Origin: Candidatus Roslinia caecavium
Lineage (GTDB): Bacteria; Bacillota; Clostridia; Monoglobales; Monoglobaceae
Length of the DNA stretch: 64,000 nucleotides
Direction: 5' to 3'
Assembly: GCA_904419955.1 (NCBI GenBank)
Contig: CAJFTO010000005.1
Coordinates: 1 to 64,000, forward strand
Below are positions 7,706 to 19,466 of the stretch, piece by piece. The notes under the pieces are model-generated. The model saw nothing but the letters and a program-made list of their open reading frames with translations. It did no database searches and was not told where the DNA came from. Position 1 is the stretch's first letter. Each line of letters begins with the position of its first letter. Made by a program: the position numbers and the translations under genes.

Positions 7706-8824
7706 ATGAATAATAAAGAAGACAATAAAAAAAGACCTAAATATATGCTGAAGGCGGCCGAATACGGACTAACCGAGGGCGAGGAGCGACGGGAAGGCGG
7801 AGACGCTTCCGCGAGGTGCGATCTTGCGGTCGAGGCGAGAGAGTTGTATTTGGGAGCGCGGCGTGAAGAGACGCGCGATAATGGTAATGACGTTAAGGCG
7901 GATAAAGAGGATTTTGGGGTCGAGATGGAGACCGAGAAAGCGGAGGAGCATATTGAGATAACCCGCGTCAAGGTAGTTGACGAGAGAGGCGAGAAGAACA
8001 TAGGCAAGCCCAAAGGGAATTATATAACGATAGAGACGCCGGCCAGGTTTTTCGGCGAGCAGTCGGCGTACGAGGGAATGTGCCGAGTGTGCGCAAAGGA
8101 GATAAAAGCGCTTGCCGATAATTTCCTGGAGTCGGAGGACGACGCGGTCTTGGTTGTTGGACTGGGAAACTGGAATATAACCGCCGACGCGCTCGGACCC
8201 AAGGCGGTGTCTTCGCTTATGGTGACGCGGCATCTTAAGGAATACGTTCCTGAGGAGATAGACGAGGGGATCAGACCGGTATGCGCGGTCTCGCCCGGAG
8301 TGCTGGGACTTACCGGGGTGGAGACCGGAGAGATCGTTTTGGGGATAGTAGATAGGATAAAGCCGAAGCTCGTTATCGCGATCGACGCGCTGTGTTCGCG
8401 CAGGATAGAGAGGATAAACGCCACGATACAGATAGCGGACACCGGGATAACTCCGGGCGAGGGAGTGGGAAATAAGCGCAGGGCTCTGAATCTTGAGACG
8501 CTCGGCGTTCCTGTGATAGCCATAGGCGTTCCGACGGTTGTGGACGCGGCGACGATAGCGGGGGATACGTTAGAGCTTATCGTAAGCGAACTTGAAAGCG
8601 CGGTCGAGCGAGACGAACCGCTTTATAAACTGCTGAGCCTGCTCAAAAACGAGGACAGATACGAACTGATAAGGCAGGTCATAGGCCCGAAGTTCGGAAA
8701 TTTCGTCGTCGCGCCGAAGGAAGTCGATTCCATAATCGACGACATAGCTTCAGTGGTGGCGAACGGGATAAACATAGCGCTCCACCGCGGGATCGAACTC
8801 GAGGATATCGACAGGTATGTATAG
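7706..8824 (+). CDS. gpr: Spore germination protease GPR
   Basis: A 372-residue GPR endopeptidase (family A25), which degrades small acid-soluble spore proteins at germination and is made in the forespore as a zymogen. The CDLAVEA motif near residue 33 resembles the autoprocessing and substrate site. D161 (NITADALGP) and D227 (VIAIDAL) are 66 residues apart, exactly as for catalytic D127/D193 of the B. megaterium enzyme. SPGVLGLTGVETGE is also conserved. The ATG at 7706 follows AAGGAG at 7 bases. Residues 40-90, rich in Glu/Lys, are an insertion compared with Bacillus. Its presence marks an endospore former. No convincing sigma-F/G promoter was found. Confidence 0.93.
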   Translation: MNNKEDNKKRPKYMLKAAEYGLTEGEERREGGDASARCDLAVEARELYLGARREETRDNGNDVKADKEDFGVEMETEKAEEHIEITRVKVVDERGEKNIGKPKGNYITIETPARFFGEQSAYEGMCRVCAKEIKALADNFLESEDDAVLVVGLGNWNITADALGPKAVSSLMVTRHLKEYVPEEIDEGIRPVCAVSPGVLGLTGVETGEIVLGIVDRIKPKLVIAIDALCSRRIERINATIQIADTGITPGEGVGNKRRALNLETLGVPVIAIGVPTVVDAATIAGDTLELIVSELESAVERDEPLYKLLSLLKNEDRYELIRQVIGPKFGNFVVAPKEVDSIIDDIASVVANGINIALHRGIELEDIDRYV

Positions 8825-8856
8825 CCCGCCGCCCGCGGCGCCGCTTAAATTAGATG

Positions 8857-8885
8857 TTGTATTTGGATAAATTATGTGTTAGAAT
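8857..8885 (+). promoter_or_regulatory. lepA promoter
   Basis: TTGTAT, 17 bases, TAGAAT with a TGT extended -10. It lies between gpr and lepA. Confidence 0.6.
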
Positions 8886-8936
8886 ACAATATGATATTTT
8901 GATTTTAATACCTTGATTATGGAGGAATTGAAACGG

Positions 8937-10742
8937 ATGAGTAATCGACAGGAATATATAAGAAATTTTTCAATAATAGCGCATATAGATCACGGTAAGA
9001 GCACGCTGGCCGACAGGCTTTTAGAGGCCACGGACGCGCTCAGCCAGCGCGAGATGCAGGCTCAGGTGCTGGATAATATGGAACTTGAGCGCGAAAGAGG
9101 AATAACGATCAAGGCGAGAGCCGTTAAGCTGAACTATAAGGCCAAGGACGGGAACGAGTACGAACTCAACCTTATAGACACTCCCGGACACGTGGATTTT
9201 AACTACGAGGTGTCCCGTTCTCTCGCCGCGTGCGAGGGGGCGGTTCTTGTCGTGGACGCCGCTCAGGGGATCGAGGCTCAGACGCTTGCGAATACATATC
9301 TTGCGCTCGATCACGACCTGGAACTTGTTCCGGTCATAAATAAGATAGATCTGCCGAGCGCGAGACCGGACGAGGTCAAGAAGGAGATAGAGGACGTAAT
9401 AGGTATAGACGGAGAGGACGCGCCGCTGATCTCGGCCAAAAACGGCGTCAATATCGACGCGGTCCTTGAAAAGATAGTGGAGCTTGTGCCGCCGCCGTCG
9501 GGCGACGAGGACGCGCCGCTCAAGGCCTTGATATTCGATTCGTATTACGACGCATACAAGGGCGTCATAGTATATGTGAGAATAGTGGACGGAAAGCTCA
9601 AGTCGGGGCAGAGGATAAGGATGATGGCCTCGGGCAGCGAGTTCGACGTGGTAGACGTGGGGTACCTAAAGCCGATAGGCATGGAGAGCTCGGACGAACT
9701 GCTTGCAGGCGAGGTCGGCTATATAACCGCGAGCATAAAAAACGTCAGAGACGTGCGCGTCGGCGATACGGTGACGACGGCCGACGATCCGGCAGACGAG
9801 GCTCTGCCCGGTTATAAGGAAGTTAAATCGATGGTATACTGCGGTATCTATCCGGCCGACGGCGCGAGATACGACGACCTCAGGGAAGCGCTCGAAAAGC
9901 TTCAGCTCAACGACGCGTCGCTGAATTTTGAGGCGGAGACTTCGGTAGCTCTCGGTTTCGGATTCAGATGCGGGTTCCTCGGACTCTTGCATATGGAGAT
10001 AATCCAGGAGCGGTTGGAACGCGAATATAATCTCGATCTGGTGACGACGGCTCCGTCGGTCGAATACAGAGTCGTAAAAACCGACGGCGAGGTGGTCATG
10101 ATAGATAACCCTACCAATATGCCGGATCCGTCTACGATCGACTACATGGAGGAGCCTATCGTAAAAGCGTCTATTCTCACGCCAAAGGATTATGTGGGAA
10201 GTATAATGGAGCTGTGCCAGGACAGGAGAGGTACGTATATAAATATGGAATACCTCGACGAGACCCGAGTTCAGCTCAACTACGACTTGCCGCTAAACGA
10301 GATAATTTACGACTTTTTCGACGCGCTTAAGTCGAGGACAAGAGGTTACGCGTCCTTCGACTACGAATTTTCCAGATATGAGAGAGCCGAGCTCGTCAAG
10401 ATGGATATGCTCTTAAACGGCGAGATAGTCGACGCGCTCTCGTTTATAGTCCATAAGGACAGGGCGTATACCAGAGGCCGTAGGATAGCCGAGAAGCTGA
10501 AAGAGGCTATACCGAGACAGCTGTTCGAGATACCGATCCAGGCGGCGATAGGCGGCAAGATAATCGCCCGCGAGACGGTCAAGGCTATGCGCAAGGACGT
10601 CCTCGCCAAGTGCTACGGCGGCGATATAAGCCGTAAGAAGAAACTGCTCGAGAAACAGAAAGAGGGTAAAAAGCGTATGCGCCAGGTCGGAAGCGTAGAA
10701 GTTCCGCAAGAGGCGTTTATGTCGGTCCTCAAACTCGATTAG
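8937..10742 (+). CDS. lepA: Elongation factor 4 (LepA)
   Basis: A 601-residue translational GTPase that back-translocates or remodels ribosomes under stress. G1 is AHIDHGKST (residues 15-23). G3 DTPGH is near 81 and G4 NKID near 135. The LepA-specific C-terminal domain is recognisable from [20 protein letters not shown]. The ATG at 8937 is chosen because GGAGG lies upstream and the protein then begins with the usual short [16 protein letters not shown]; an in-frame TTG at 8913 precedes the ribosome binding site. Next comes hemW, 25 bases on, as in many Firmicutes where lepA-hemW heads the hrcA heat-shock cluster. Confidence 0.97.
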   Translation: MSNRQEYIRNFSIIAHIDHGKSTLADRLLEATDALSQREMQAQVLDNMELERERGITIKARAVKLNYKAKDGNEYELNLIDTPGHVDFNYEVSRSLAACEGAVLVVDAAQGIEAQTLANTYLALDHDLELVPVINKIDLPSARPDEVKKEIEDVIGIDGEDAPLISAKNGVNIDAVLEKIVELVPPPSGDEDAPLKALIFDSYYDAYKGVIVYVRIVDGKLKSGQRIRMMASGSEFDVVDVGYLKPIGMESSDELLAGEVGYITASIKNVRDVRVGDTVTTADDPADEALPGYKEVKSMVYCGIYPADGARYDDLREALEKLQLNDASLNFEAETSVALGFGFRCGFLGLLHMEIIQERLEREYNLDLVTTAPSVEYRVVKTDGEVVMIDNPTNMPDPSTIDYMEEPIVKASILTPKDYVGSIMELCQDRRGTYINMEYLDETRVQLNYDLPLNEIIYDFFDALKSRTRGYASFDYEFSRYERAELVKMDMLLNGEIVDALSFIVHKDRAYTRGRRIAEKLKEAIPRQLFEIPIQAAIGGKIIARETVKAMRKDVLAKCYGGDISRKKKLLEKQKEGKKRMRQVGSVEVPQEAFMSVLKLD

Positions 10743-10767
10743 CAGGGAAGCTGAAAGGTTTTTGATC

Positions 10768-11931
10768 ATGAATAATATTTCTGATATAAAAAATGAAAAC
10801 AGAGACGCAATAGGGATATACGTTCATATCCCTTTTTGTGTGCAAAAATGTCTGTACTGCGACTTCAACTCCTATGCCGGAGCGGAGAAAAGATATGACG
10901 AATATGTCCGCGCTCTGCTCGGCGAGATAAGAGCGACGGCGGACAGATCCGGGGTTGGCGGCGTAAGAGCGGATTCGGTATATATAGGCGGAGGAACGCC
11001 GACGACCATCGATCCGCAATATATAAATACGATACTGAGCGAACTAAGAGATCGGTTCGATATCGCGGATAATGCGGAGATAACCATCGAATGCAATCCG
11101 AAGACCGCGGAAAAGGCGGATTTTGAAAAACTGCTGCGCGCGGGAGTAAACAGGCTCAGCATAGGCCTTCAGAGCGACGACGACGCTTTGCTTAAAAAGC
11201 TCGGGCGCATACACGTATACGAGGATTTCTTAAAATGTTTGAGCGACGCTAAAGAGGCGGGGTTTGAGAATATCTCCGCCGATCTGATGTTCGGTATACC
11301 GGGACAAACGCTTGAGATATGGGAAAAAACTCTCAGGAACGTAAGCGGTCTCGGACTTAAGCATCTGTCATGCTACTCGCTTAAGATAGAAGAGGGAACG
11401 CCGTTTTACGAGATATACGGCGAAGGCGATAATAAGGATCTGCCGGACGACGACGAGAACAGGGATATGTACGACGCGTGCGTGAATATCCTGCGTGAAA
11501 ACGGCTGCGAGCGTTATGAAATATCCAACTTCGCCCTGCCCGGATACGAATCGAGACATAACCTGAAATATTGGGATATGTCCGAGTTTTTGGGATTCGG
11601 CGCCGGAGCATATTCATATTTTGACCATTACAGATATAATAATATATCAGGGCTCGGCGAGTATATAACCGCAAGCGATAAGGTCGAAAATTCAGTAAAG
11701 CTTTCGATTGCCGACGAGATGAGCGAATTCGTCTTTCTCGGCCTCAGACGCGACTCCGGCATATCCGCCGGAGCGTTTCTAAGGAGGTTCGGGTCGGATA
11801 TATTTAATATTTATGCGAAGCCGCTCGAAAAATATATAAAAAACGGGATCCTTTTATTCGACGGAGATAATATAAAGATAAGAGAAGATATGGTCTTTGT
11901 CAGTAATTACATACTCAGCGATTTTGTGTGA
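10768..11931 (+). CDS. hemW: Heme chaperone HemW (radical SAM)
   Basis: A 387-residue radical-SAM protein of the HemW/HemN-like family. The iron-sulfur cysteines are C24, C28 and C31 (PFCVQKCLYCDF). YIGGGTPT, GLQS, DLMFGIPGQT and CYSLKIEEGTPF are all family landmarks. It lacks the extra cysteine of true HemN just after the cluster motif (CDF rather than CxC), which supports the heme-chaperone assignment over coproporphyrinogen oxidase. The ATG at 10768 is preceded by GAAAGG. It follows lepA closely and precedes hrcA, from which it is separated by a promoter and CIRCE. Confidence 0.93.
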   Translation: MNNISDIKNENRDAIGIYVHIPFCVQKCLYCDFNSYAGAEKRYDEYVRALLGEIRATADRSGVGGVRADSVYIGGGTPTTIDPQYINTILSELRDRFDIADNAEITIECNPKTAEKADFEKLLRAGVNRLSIGLQSDDDALLKKLGRIHVYEDFLKCLSDAKEAGFENISADLMFGIPGQTLEIWEKTLRNVSGLGLKHLSCYSLKIEEGTPFYEIYGEGDNKDLPDDDENRDMYDACVNILRENGCERYEISNFALPGYESRHNLKYWDMSEFLGFGAGAYSYFDHYRYNNISGLGEYITASDKVENSVKLSIADEMSEFVFLGLRRDSGISAGAFLRRFGSDIFNIYAKPLEKYIKNGILLFDGDNIKIREDMVFVSNYILSDFV

Positions 11932-11976
11932 CCGGCGAGGGGCGTCCAAACGCGGATATGATCGCCGGCGCCGGTC
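11930..11976 (+). terminator. Hairpin after hemW
   Basis: GACCGGCG / CGCCGGTC, a perfect 8-bp stem beginning at the hemW stop, with a 31-base loop. There is no T-run, so it may stabilise or weakly terminate the lepA-hemW transcript. Confidence 0.35.
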
Positions 11977-12071
11977 GAATTCATACGAATACGCGGGGCT
12001 ATTGGATATTTTACACATAGACGTCCGGTGTGAATTTGAGCGTCTTTATTTAATATTAATTTAAAAAACTA

Positions 12072-12100
12072 TTGACAAATTTTTGGGTCGGTGTTAATAT
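12072..12100 (+). promoter_or_regulatory. hrcA-operon promoter
   Basis: A consensus TTGACA, 17 bases, TAATAT, with TGT extended -10. The start site would fall just before the CIRCE operator. Confidence 0.85.
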
Positions 12101-12111
12101 ATAACCAAGAG

Positions 12112-12138
12112 TTAGCGCTCAGGTCTGTTGAGCGCTAA
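12112..12138 (+). promoter_or_regulatory. CIRCE operator (HrcA binding site)
   Basis: TTAGCGCTC, 9 bases, GAGCGCTAA: a perfect inverted repeat differing from the classical TTAGCACTC-N9-GAGTGCTAA by one symmetric pair. It overlaps the expected transcription start of hrcA-grpE-dnaK. HrcA represses here and GroEL modulates HrcA in Bacillus. Confidence 0.95.
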
Positions 12139-12260
12139 CAGAAAACTTGGAGGATATGAGCTTTACATAACTTAAGTAAATCAGAGAAACAATACGGATA
12201 TTTGCATTATAAATTTATCATGATGATATGCGTTTGTTGTAAGCAAGGAGGCGGGACGGC

Positions 12261-13367
12261 ATGTCATTAGACGATAGAAAGAAATTGATACTGAGGGCTA
12301 TCGTCGAGGATTATATAAAGAACGCGGAGCCGGTCGGTTCGCGCAGTTTGTCCAAGACGACGGGCCTGAATTTAAGTCCTGCGACGATCCGTAACGAGAT
12401 GGGCGATCTGGAGGATATGGGACTGCTTGCTCAGCCGCATACGTCTGCGGGAAGGATACCGACCGGACTCGGTTTTAGGTATTACGTAGACAGCTTGATG
12501 AAGCAGTATGAGATGACCACCGGGGAGATCGCCGATATGAAGCGGATAATGGTCGGTAAAATGCGCGAGCTTGACGATATCGTCAGAGAGGTCTCGGCGG
12601 CGTTTTCGTCCATTACAAATCTTCCGACGTTCGGGCTTATCCCGGTAGACGAGTACGGAACGGTGAAGAACATAAAGATCGTAGGGATCGATAACCGGAC
12701 CATAATGGTGATAGTTTCGGACAGTTCGGGACTTATTAAAAATAAACTGCTCAGATTGAGGCAGGATATCGACGACGAATGTATAAACGAGCTGACGCAG
12801 GTCTTAAACGATAACCTTGTCGGCGTAAAACGCAAGGATATAAACCTTGACAGGATAGTAAAGATACAGTCGGCGGTAGGCGATAACCTCGAAATAATGA
12901 CTTCGGTCCTTCAACTTGTTCACGAAGCGATGGACGAGATGGAGAAGAACGAGGTGTATATGGAAGGAGCCTCGAATATACTGAGATTCCCGGAATACAA
13001 TTCGGTCGAGAAGATCAAGGAGATACTCGAGGTCTTTGACGATAAAAATACGATCGGGTCGATGGCGGATATGGTTCCCAAGGATATGAAAAAGGGAATA
13101 AATATCTATATCGGCGACGAGAATCCTATGCCGCAGCTTAAGAGTAACAGCGTGATATTCTCAAGCTACAGCATGGGCGGGAACATGACCGGTATAATAG
13201 GAGTTATCGGGCCGGTCAGAATGGACTACGCCAAGGTGGTCTCGGGAATGAAATTTTTCTCGGAGCAGCTGAGTCGTCTGTTCGACGAAACAGAAACGGA
13301 CGATAAACGCTTAGAGAGCGCGGACGAGAAGCCGGACGCGGATGAAAAGGACGAGAAGGAGACGTAG
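12261..13367 (+). CDS. hrcA: Heat-inducible transcription repressor HrcA
   Basis: A 368-residue HrcA, which represses class I heat-shock genes by binding CIRCE. The N-terminal winged helix covers residues 1-70, with EPVGSRSLS, SPATIRNEMGDLE and PHTSAGRIPT all highly conserved. The GAF-like core and inserted dimerisation region follow. The last 25 residues are an acidic, charged tail (ETETDDKR... region) that makes the protein somewhat longer than the roughly 340 residues of Bacillus HrcA. The start at 12261 follows AGGAGG. It is first gene of hrcA-grpE-dnaK-dnaJ and lies 120 bases downstream of its own operator, so it is autoregulated. Confidence 0.97.
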   Translation: MSLDDRKKLILRAIVEDYIKNAEPVGSRSLSKTTGLNLSPATIRNEMGDLEDMGLLAQPHTSAGRIPTGLGFRYYVDSLMKQYEMTTGEIADMKRIMVGKMRELDDIVREVSAAFSSITNLPTFGLIPVDEYGTVKNIKIVGIDNRTIMVIVSDSSGLIKNKLLRLRQDIDDECINELTQVLNDNLVGVKRKDINLDRIVKIQSAVGDNLEIMTSVLQLVHEAMDEMEKNEVYMEGASNILRFPEYNSVEKIKEILEVFDDKNTIGSMADMVPKDMKKGINIYIGDENPMPQLKSNSVIFSSYSMGGNMTGIIGVIGPVRMDYAKVVSGMKFFSEQLSRLFDETETDDKRLESADEKPDADEKDEKET

Positions 13368-13443
13368 CGATACGAAACGTAAATTATAAGTTTTACTCAG
13401 GTAAAATCAATAATAGATAATCAGTAACGGAGAATGTGATAAT

Positions 13444-14037
13444 ATGCTTAAAAAAGATAAAGCTAAGAATAATGAAGAGAAGGCGGAGACCAAGGTAGAA
13501 GATACCGAGGTCCGGCAGGAAGAGACAAAGGCGGAGCAGAACGCGGCGAGCGGCGCCGAAACGGACGCGGAACCGGTCGAAGCCGAGGCTCCGAGCGCGG
13601 AAGAGCTTCTTAAAGCGGAGCTTGACGAGACGAAGGATAAACTGCTCAGGAAGGCCGCGGAATTTGATAATTTCAAAAAGCGCACCGCAAGGGAAAAAGA
13701 GGACTTCTATAAATTTGCCGTGTGCGATACTGTAGAAAAGCTGTTGCCGGTCTTGGATAACCTGGACAGAGCCATAGCTTCCGGAGAGCAGAACGAGGAT
13801 AAAGAGGCGCTGCTCGAAGGTATAAAGATGGTCAGGAAGCAGTTTTCTGATTCGCTTACGGGCATAGGCGTCGAGGAGATCGAGGCTTTAGGAAAAGAAT
13901 TCGATCCCGAAGTGCATAACGCTATTATGACCGAGGAGAGCGATAAGGACGCGAATACGATCCTCGAGGAGTTTGCCAAGGGCTATAAGTACAAGGATAA
14001 GGTCATAAGACATTCCATGGTCAAGGTGAGCAGTTAG
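13444..14037 (+). CDS. grpE: Nucleotide exchange factor GrpE
   Basis: A 197-residue GrpE, the ADP/ATP exchange factor of DnaK. Residues 1-60 are highly acidic and low in complexity, then a long dimerisation helix (KLLRKAAEFDNFKKRTAREKE region, about 62-85). The beta-domain signature GVEEIEALGKEFDPEVHNAI and VIRHSMVKV end the protein. The start is ATG at 13444 with GGAG upstream. It lies 76 bases after hrcA and 112 bases before dnaK in the CIRCE-controlled operon. Confidence 0.96.
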   Translation: MLKKDKAKNNEEKAETKVEDTEVRQEETKAEQNAASGAETDAEPVEAEAPSAEELLKAELDETKDKLLRKAAEFDNFKKRTAREKEDFYKFAVCDTVEKLLPVLDNLDRAIASGEQNEDKEALLEGIKMVRKQFSDSLTGIGVEEIEALGKEFDPEVHNAIMTEESDKDANTILEEFAKGYKYKDKVIRHSMVKVSS

Positions 14038-14134
14038 CGCTTATAACTTAAGATAACAAGCGTTTAAGATCAAGTTGAAAACGAGAATGAGATCCGAACT
14101 TATTCTCTGAACCATATATTAGATTATTATTTGA

Positions 14135-16000
<1,866 letters not shown>

Positions 16001-16038
16001 GCTCGGCTATCGGAATATAAAGTTTTATATTGACAAAA

Positions 16039-16070
16039 AAGACCGCTCTTTGGCGACATTGGGCGGTCTT
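16039..16070. other. Hairpin between dnaK and dnaJ
   Basis: AAGACCGCTC / GGGCGGTCTT, a 10-bp stem with one wobble and a 12-base loop. On the plus strand no T-run follows, so it looks like an mRNA-processing or stabilising element. On the minus strand it is followed by a run of six Ts and would be a good intrinsic terminator. Confidence 0.6.
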
Positions 16071-16149
16071 AAAGGATTATTGGATAAAAAACAGAGATTT
16101 TGTTTAAGTCGGTATACGACCGGGTTCGGTCGCGAAAGGATGGTTGTTT

Positions 16150-17322
16150 ATGGCAGATAAAAGAGACTACTACGAGGTGCTTGGGGTTGGCAGAAACGCG
16201 ACTCCCGAAGAGATAAAAAAAGCATACCGCAAACTTGCGAAGCAAAATCATCCGGATTTGAACCCGAATGATAAAGAGGGCGCGGAGAAGAGATTTAAAG
16301 AGGCGACCGAGGCTTACGAGGTGCTCAGCGATCCTGAGAAAAAGTCGAGGTACGATCAGTTCGGTCACGCGGGAGTCGACCCGAGAGCGGCGGCCGGCGG
16401 CGGAGGCGGAGGCGGCTACGGCGGTTTTGGCGGCGGAGTATACGACGATATCGATTTCGGCGATATATTCAGCAGCTTCTTCGGCGGCGGTTTCGGAGGC
16501 GGCGGCCGCTCGCGCAGCCGCGCTAACGCGCCTATTCAGGGCGCCGATATCAGGATGAACGTCGATCTGACGTTTGAGGAAGCCTGCTTCGGTACGACCA
16601 GGGAGATAACGGTAAACCATTTAGAGAAATGCGGCGCCTGCGGCGGAAGCGGCGCGAAGCCGGGCACCGAGCCGGTTACATGTTCGGCCTGCGGCGGTAC
16701 CGGGCAGGAGACGGTAAGACAGTCTACGCCGTTCGGCATGGTGCAGACTACCAGAACCTGTACGGCCTGCGGCGGACGCGGTAAGATCATAAAGGAACCC
16801 TGCGCCGCTTGCCGGGGCGAGGGCAGAGCGAGACGCGCAAAGAAGATAAAGGTCAATATCCCTGCGGGCGTGGATTCGGGACGTCAGGTGTACGTAAGAG
16901 GCGAAGGCGACGCGGGCAAGAACGGCGGACCGAACGGCGACGTTATATTGTTTGTAAACGTCAAGCCACATAAAATATTCAAACGCGAGGGCGCAGATAT
17001 ATACAGCGAGTTTCATATAACCTTCGTACAGGCGACGCTCGGCTGCGAGGTCGTAGTCCCCACCTTAGACGGCGACGTCAAATATACGATACCGGAGGGT
17101 ACGCAGCCCGGAACGGTGTTTAAGCTTAAGGACCGCGGAGCGTATAAGCTCGGTTCGACCAACAGGGGCGACCAGTACGTCAAAATGATAGTTGAGATCC
17201 CGAAGGGAATAACCGATAAACAGAAGGAGATCTTGCGTCAGTTTGACAATAGCGTCGATCCGTCGAAGTATAAGACGAAGAAGAGCTTTGGAGAAAAATT
17301 TAAGGATTTTATGAACGGTTAA
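16150..17322 (+). CDS. dnaJ: Chaperone DnaJ (Hsp40)
   Basis: A 390-residue type I DnaJ. The J domain covers residues 1-70 with HPD in NHPDLNPN. A Gly-rich linker (about 80-125) follows. Four zinc motifs then occur in order: [24 protein letters not shown] and CAACRGEG. The C-terminal substrate-binding domains complete the protein. The start is ATG at 16150, because the upstream in-frame TTG at 16144 lies within the spacer behind AAAGGATGG. It stimulates DnaK ATPase. It lies 150 bases after dnaK and ends the heat-shock unit at a terminator. Confidence 0.98.
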   Translation: MADKRDYYEVLGVGRNATPEEIKKAYRKLAKQNHPDLNPNDKEGAEKRFKEATEAYEVLSDPEKKSRYDQFGHAGVDPRAAAGGGGGGGYGGFGGGVYDDIDFGDIFSSFFGGGFGGGGRSRSRANAPIQGADIRMNVDLTFEEACFGTTREITVNHLEKCGACGGSGAKPGTEPVTCSACGGTGQETVRQSTPFGMVQTTRTCTACGGRGKIIKEPCAACRGEGRARRAKKIKVNIPAGVDSGRQVYVRGEGDAGKNGGPNGDVILFVNVKPHKIFKREGADIYSEFHITFVQATLGCEVVVPTLDGDVKYTIPEGTQPGTVFKLKDRGAYKLGSTNRGDQYVKMIVEIPKGITDKQKEILRQFDNSVDPSKYKTKKSFGEKFKDFMNG

Positions 17323-17337
17323 TCTTTATATGTTATG

Positions 17338-17388
17338 CCGGGCTATCGATATGGGTTTTATATCCCGATCGGAGCCCGGTTCTTTTTT
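17338..17388 (+). terminator. Terminator of the hrcA operon
   Basis: A long nested stem beginning CCGGGCT and closing AGCCCGG, followed by TTCTTTTTT. Confidence 0.9.
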
Positions 17389-17465
17389 GCGGATTTGATA
17401 TTTTCCGGGAAATCAATTTTGGATCGTTAGTTTCTATTATTTAAACCAAATTCATATTTAAGCGA

Positions 17466-17494
17466 TTGAATAAATGATAATAATCTGTTATAAT
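17466..17494 (+). promoter_or_regulatory. prmA promoter
   Basis: TTGAAT, 17 bases, TATAAT with TGT extended -10. It separates prmA-rsmE transcription from the CIRCE-controlled genes. Confidence 0.8.
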
Positions 17495-17557
17495 GAAACA
17501 GATCCGCCGGAACGGGCGATAATATATGAATATTATTTAGAGATTTGAGGTAAATAT

Positions 17558-18514
17558 ATGGAATGGAAAAAAGTTAAGATCATTACTAACCGGGAGAGCT
17601 TGGACGCGCTGAGCGACGAGCTTGCGGGTATCGGGATATATGGAATAGAAATAACCGATAAGGACGATTTTAAGGAATTTCTGGAGAACAATACAAAATA
17701 CTGGGACTACGTTGATGAAAAGCTTGAGGAGTTGAAAAACGCAGATACGGCGATCACTCTATATCTCAGCGAGGACGAGGAAGGCGAGGAACAGTTTAAG
17801 GCTTTGCAGACTATGCTTGAGAGGCTAAAATCGAAAGGCGGTTTCGGCTCGCTGGAGATTATAACGGAAGACGTGCGCGACGAGGATTGGTCGGAGAACT
17901 GGAAACAGTATTTTAAACCGCTCGAGGTAGGCGAAAAAATACTTATCCAGCCCGAGTGGCAGCCCGCCGAGAAGACGGACAGGATAGTGTTCGTTATAAA
18001 TCCGGGGATGAGTTTCGGCACCGGGACCCATGACAGCACACGTTTTTGCATAGAAGAAGTCGAAAAATGTCTGAAAAAGGGAGATTCTGTTTTAGACTTA
18101 GGCTGCGGCAGCGGGATTTTGTCGATAATCGCCCTGCTGCTTGGAGCCGAGAGGGCGGACGCGGTGGATATCGATCCTAACTGTATAGATACCGCGTATT
18201 CAAATTTAGAACTTAACCGCATAGACAGAAGCCGGTATAGCGTAGTCGCCGGAGATATAACTGCGGACGCGGAGTTGAGGGCGAGTTTTGGGAAGTATGA
18301 TTTAGTTCTGGCGAATATCGTCGCCGACGTTATAATAGCCCTTGCGCCATATGTTAGGGATTTTATGAAGCCGGACGGCAAATTTATCTGTTCGGGTATA
18401 ATAAACGAAAGGCGCGCCGAGGTCGAAAAAGCGCTTGAAAGAAGCGGTCTGCTTATAGAGGAGGAGCGCAGCTCGGACGAATGGACGGTAATCAGAGCCT
18501 CGGCGAAGGAATAG
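17558..18514 (+). CDS. prmA: Ribosomal protein L11 methyltransferase
   Basis: A 318-residue PrmA, which trimethylates ribosomal protein L11 using S-adenosylmethionine. The N-terminal L11-recognition region (1-100) is followed by the linker and PGMSFGTGTHDSTR (about 150). The SAM-binding motif I is VLDLGCGSGILSI (about 178-190), with DIDPN as the acidic loop and LANIVADVI as motif IV. ATG at 17558 follows TGAGGT. prmA after dnaJ, followed by rsmE, is a widespread Firmicutes order. Confidence 0.95.
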   Translation: MEWKKVKIITNRESLDALSDELAGIGIYGIEITDKDDFKEFLENNTKYWDYVDEKLEELKNADTAITLYLSEDEEGEEQFKALQTMLERLKSKGGFGSLEIITEDVRDEDWSENWKQYFKPLEVGEKILIQPEWQPAEKTDRIVFVINPGMSFGTGTHDSTRFCIEEVEKCLKKGDSVLDLGCGSGILSIIALLLGAERADAVDIDPNCIDTAYSNLELNRIDRSRYSVVAGDITADAELRASFGKYDLVLANIVADVIIALAPYVRDFMKPDGKFICSGIINERRAEVEKALERSGLLIEEERSSDEWTVIRASAKE

Positions 18515-18583
18515 TTTTTGGGTTAGAGACCATAGAGCGCATGGCGGATATTATTAAAATCAGATTACAAAATACTTGTTCGC

Positions 18584-18612
18584 TTGAAAAGAATAACGGA
18601 AAATGATATACT
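18584..18612 (+). promoter_or_regulatory. rsmE promoter
   Basis: TTGAAA, 17 bases, TATACT with TGA extended -10, in the 124-base gap after prmA. Confidence 0.7.
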
Positions 18613-18638
18613 AATGCATATGTAAGAGGAGAATGGAT

Positions 18639-19382
18639 ATGCGCAGGTTTTTTACCGAACCCGAGAATATCTCGGACGGAATGATAGAGATAATCGACGA
18701 CGCGAGACATATTACTAACGTACTCAGAATGGAGCCGGGAGATCTGATCGAGGTCTTCGACGGCGGCGGGTACGATTATACCGCGGAGCTTGTGGAGATC
18801 GACAGCCGCAGGTGCGCGGCCAAGATCGTCGGATCTAAGCGGTCGGAGCTTGAACCTGAGATTAAGGCGACGCTGTATCAAGGGATACCGAAATCTGATA
18901 AGCTGGATACGATAATCCAAAAAGCGGTCGAGCTCGGCGTGTATGAGATCGTTCCGGTGCGGACGGCGAGATCGGTGGCTAAGATCTCTGACGATAAGCG
19001 CGGCGCTCAGAAGATAAGCCGGTATAATAAGATCTCGGTCGAGGCGGCTAAGCAGTGTGGCAGAGGGATCGTTCCCAAGGTGCGTATGCCTATCAATTTT
19101 GAAGAAGCGCTGGCCGAACTTAAGGAGTTCGATCTGAGTATAATGCCGTACGAGATCTTGGGACACGACGGAGATAAAGGTCTGAGAGGGGTCTTAAAAG
19201 CGAATCCTTCCGCAAAGAATATCGCGGTGATAATAGGTCCCGAGGGCGGTTTTGCCGACAGCGAGGCCGAAAGTCTAAAGGACGTCGCCGAGCGGGTAGG
19301 TTTGGGCAAAAGGATACTTCGAACCGAGACCGCCGGGAGCGCGCTGCTTGCAATAATAATGTACGAGTACGGCGAAATTTGA
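18639..19382 (+). CDS. rsmE: 16S rRNA m3U1498 methyltransferase RsmE
   Basis: A 247-residue SPOUT methyltransferase that methylates N3 of U1498 in 16S rRNA. It begins MRRFFTEPENIS, followed by a PUA-like RNA-binding domain to about residue 70. The knotted SAM site is IIGPEGGFADSE and RILRTETAGSALLAI near the C-terminus. The second ATG (18639) is chosen: the first (18633) sits only one base after the AGGAG sequence. It has its own promoter but follows prmA, as is common. Confidence 0.94.
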   Translation: MRRFFTEPENISDGMIEIIDDARHITNVLRMEPGDLIEVFDGGGYDYTAELVEIDSRRCAAKIVGSKRSELEPEIKATLYQGIPKSDKLDTIIQKAVELGVYEIVPVRTARSVAKISDDKRGAQKISRYNKISVEAAKQCGRGIVPKVRMPINFEEALAELKEFDLSIMPYEILGHDGDKGLRGVLKANPSAKNIAVIIGPEGGFADSEAESLKDVAERVGLGKRILRTETAGSALLAIIMYEYGEI

Positions 19383-19466
19383 TATTTTCTTCGGAAGTTA
19401 TTAAAAAGAAGTCGTAAGGAATTAAATAATGCAGGATTGACGAAAAAGAGAAAGAAGGGAATTTGT

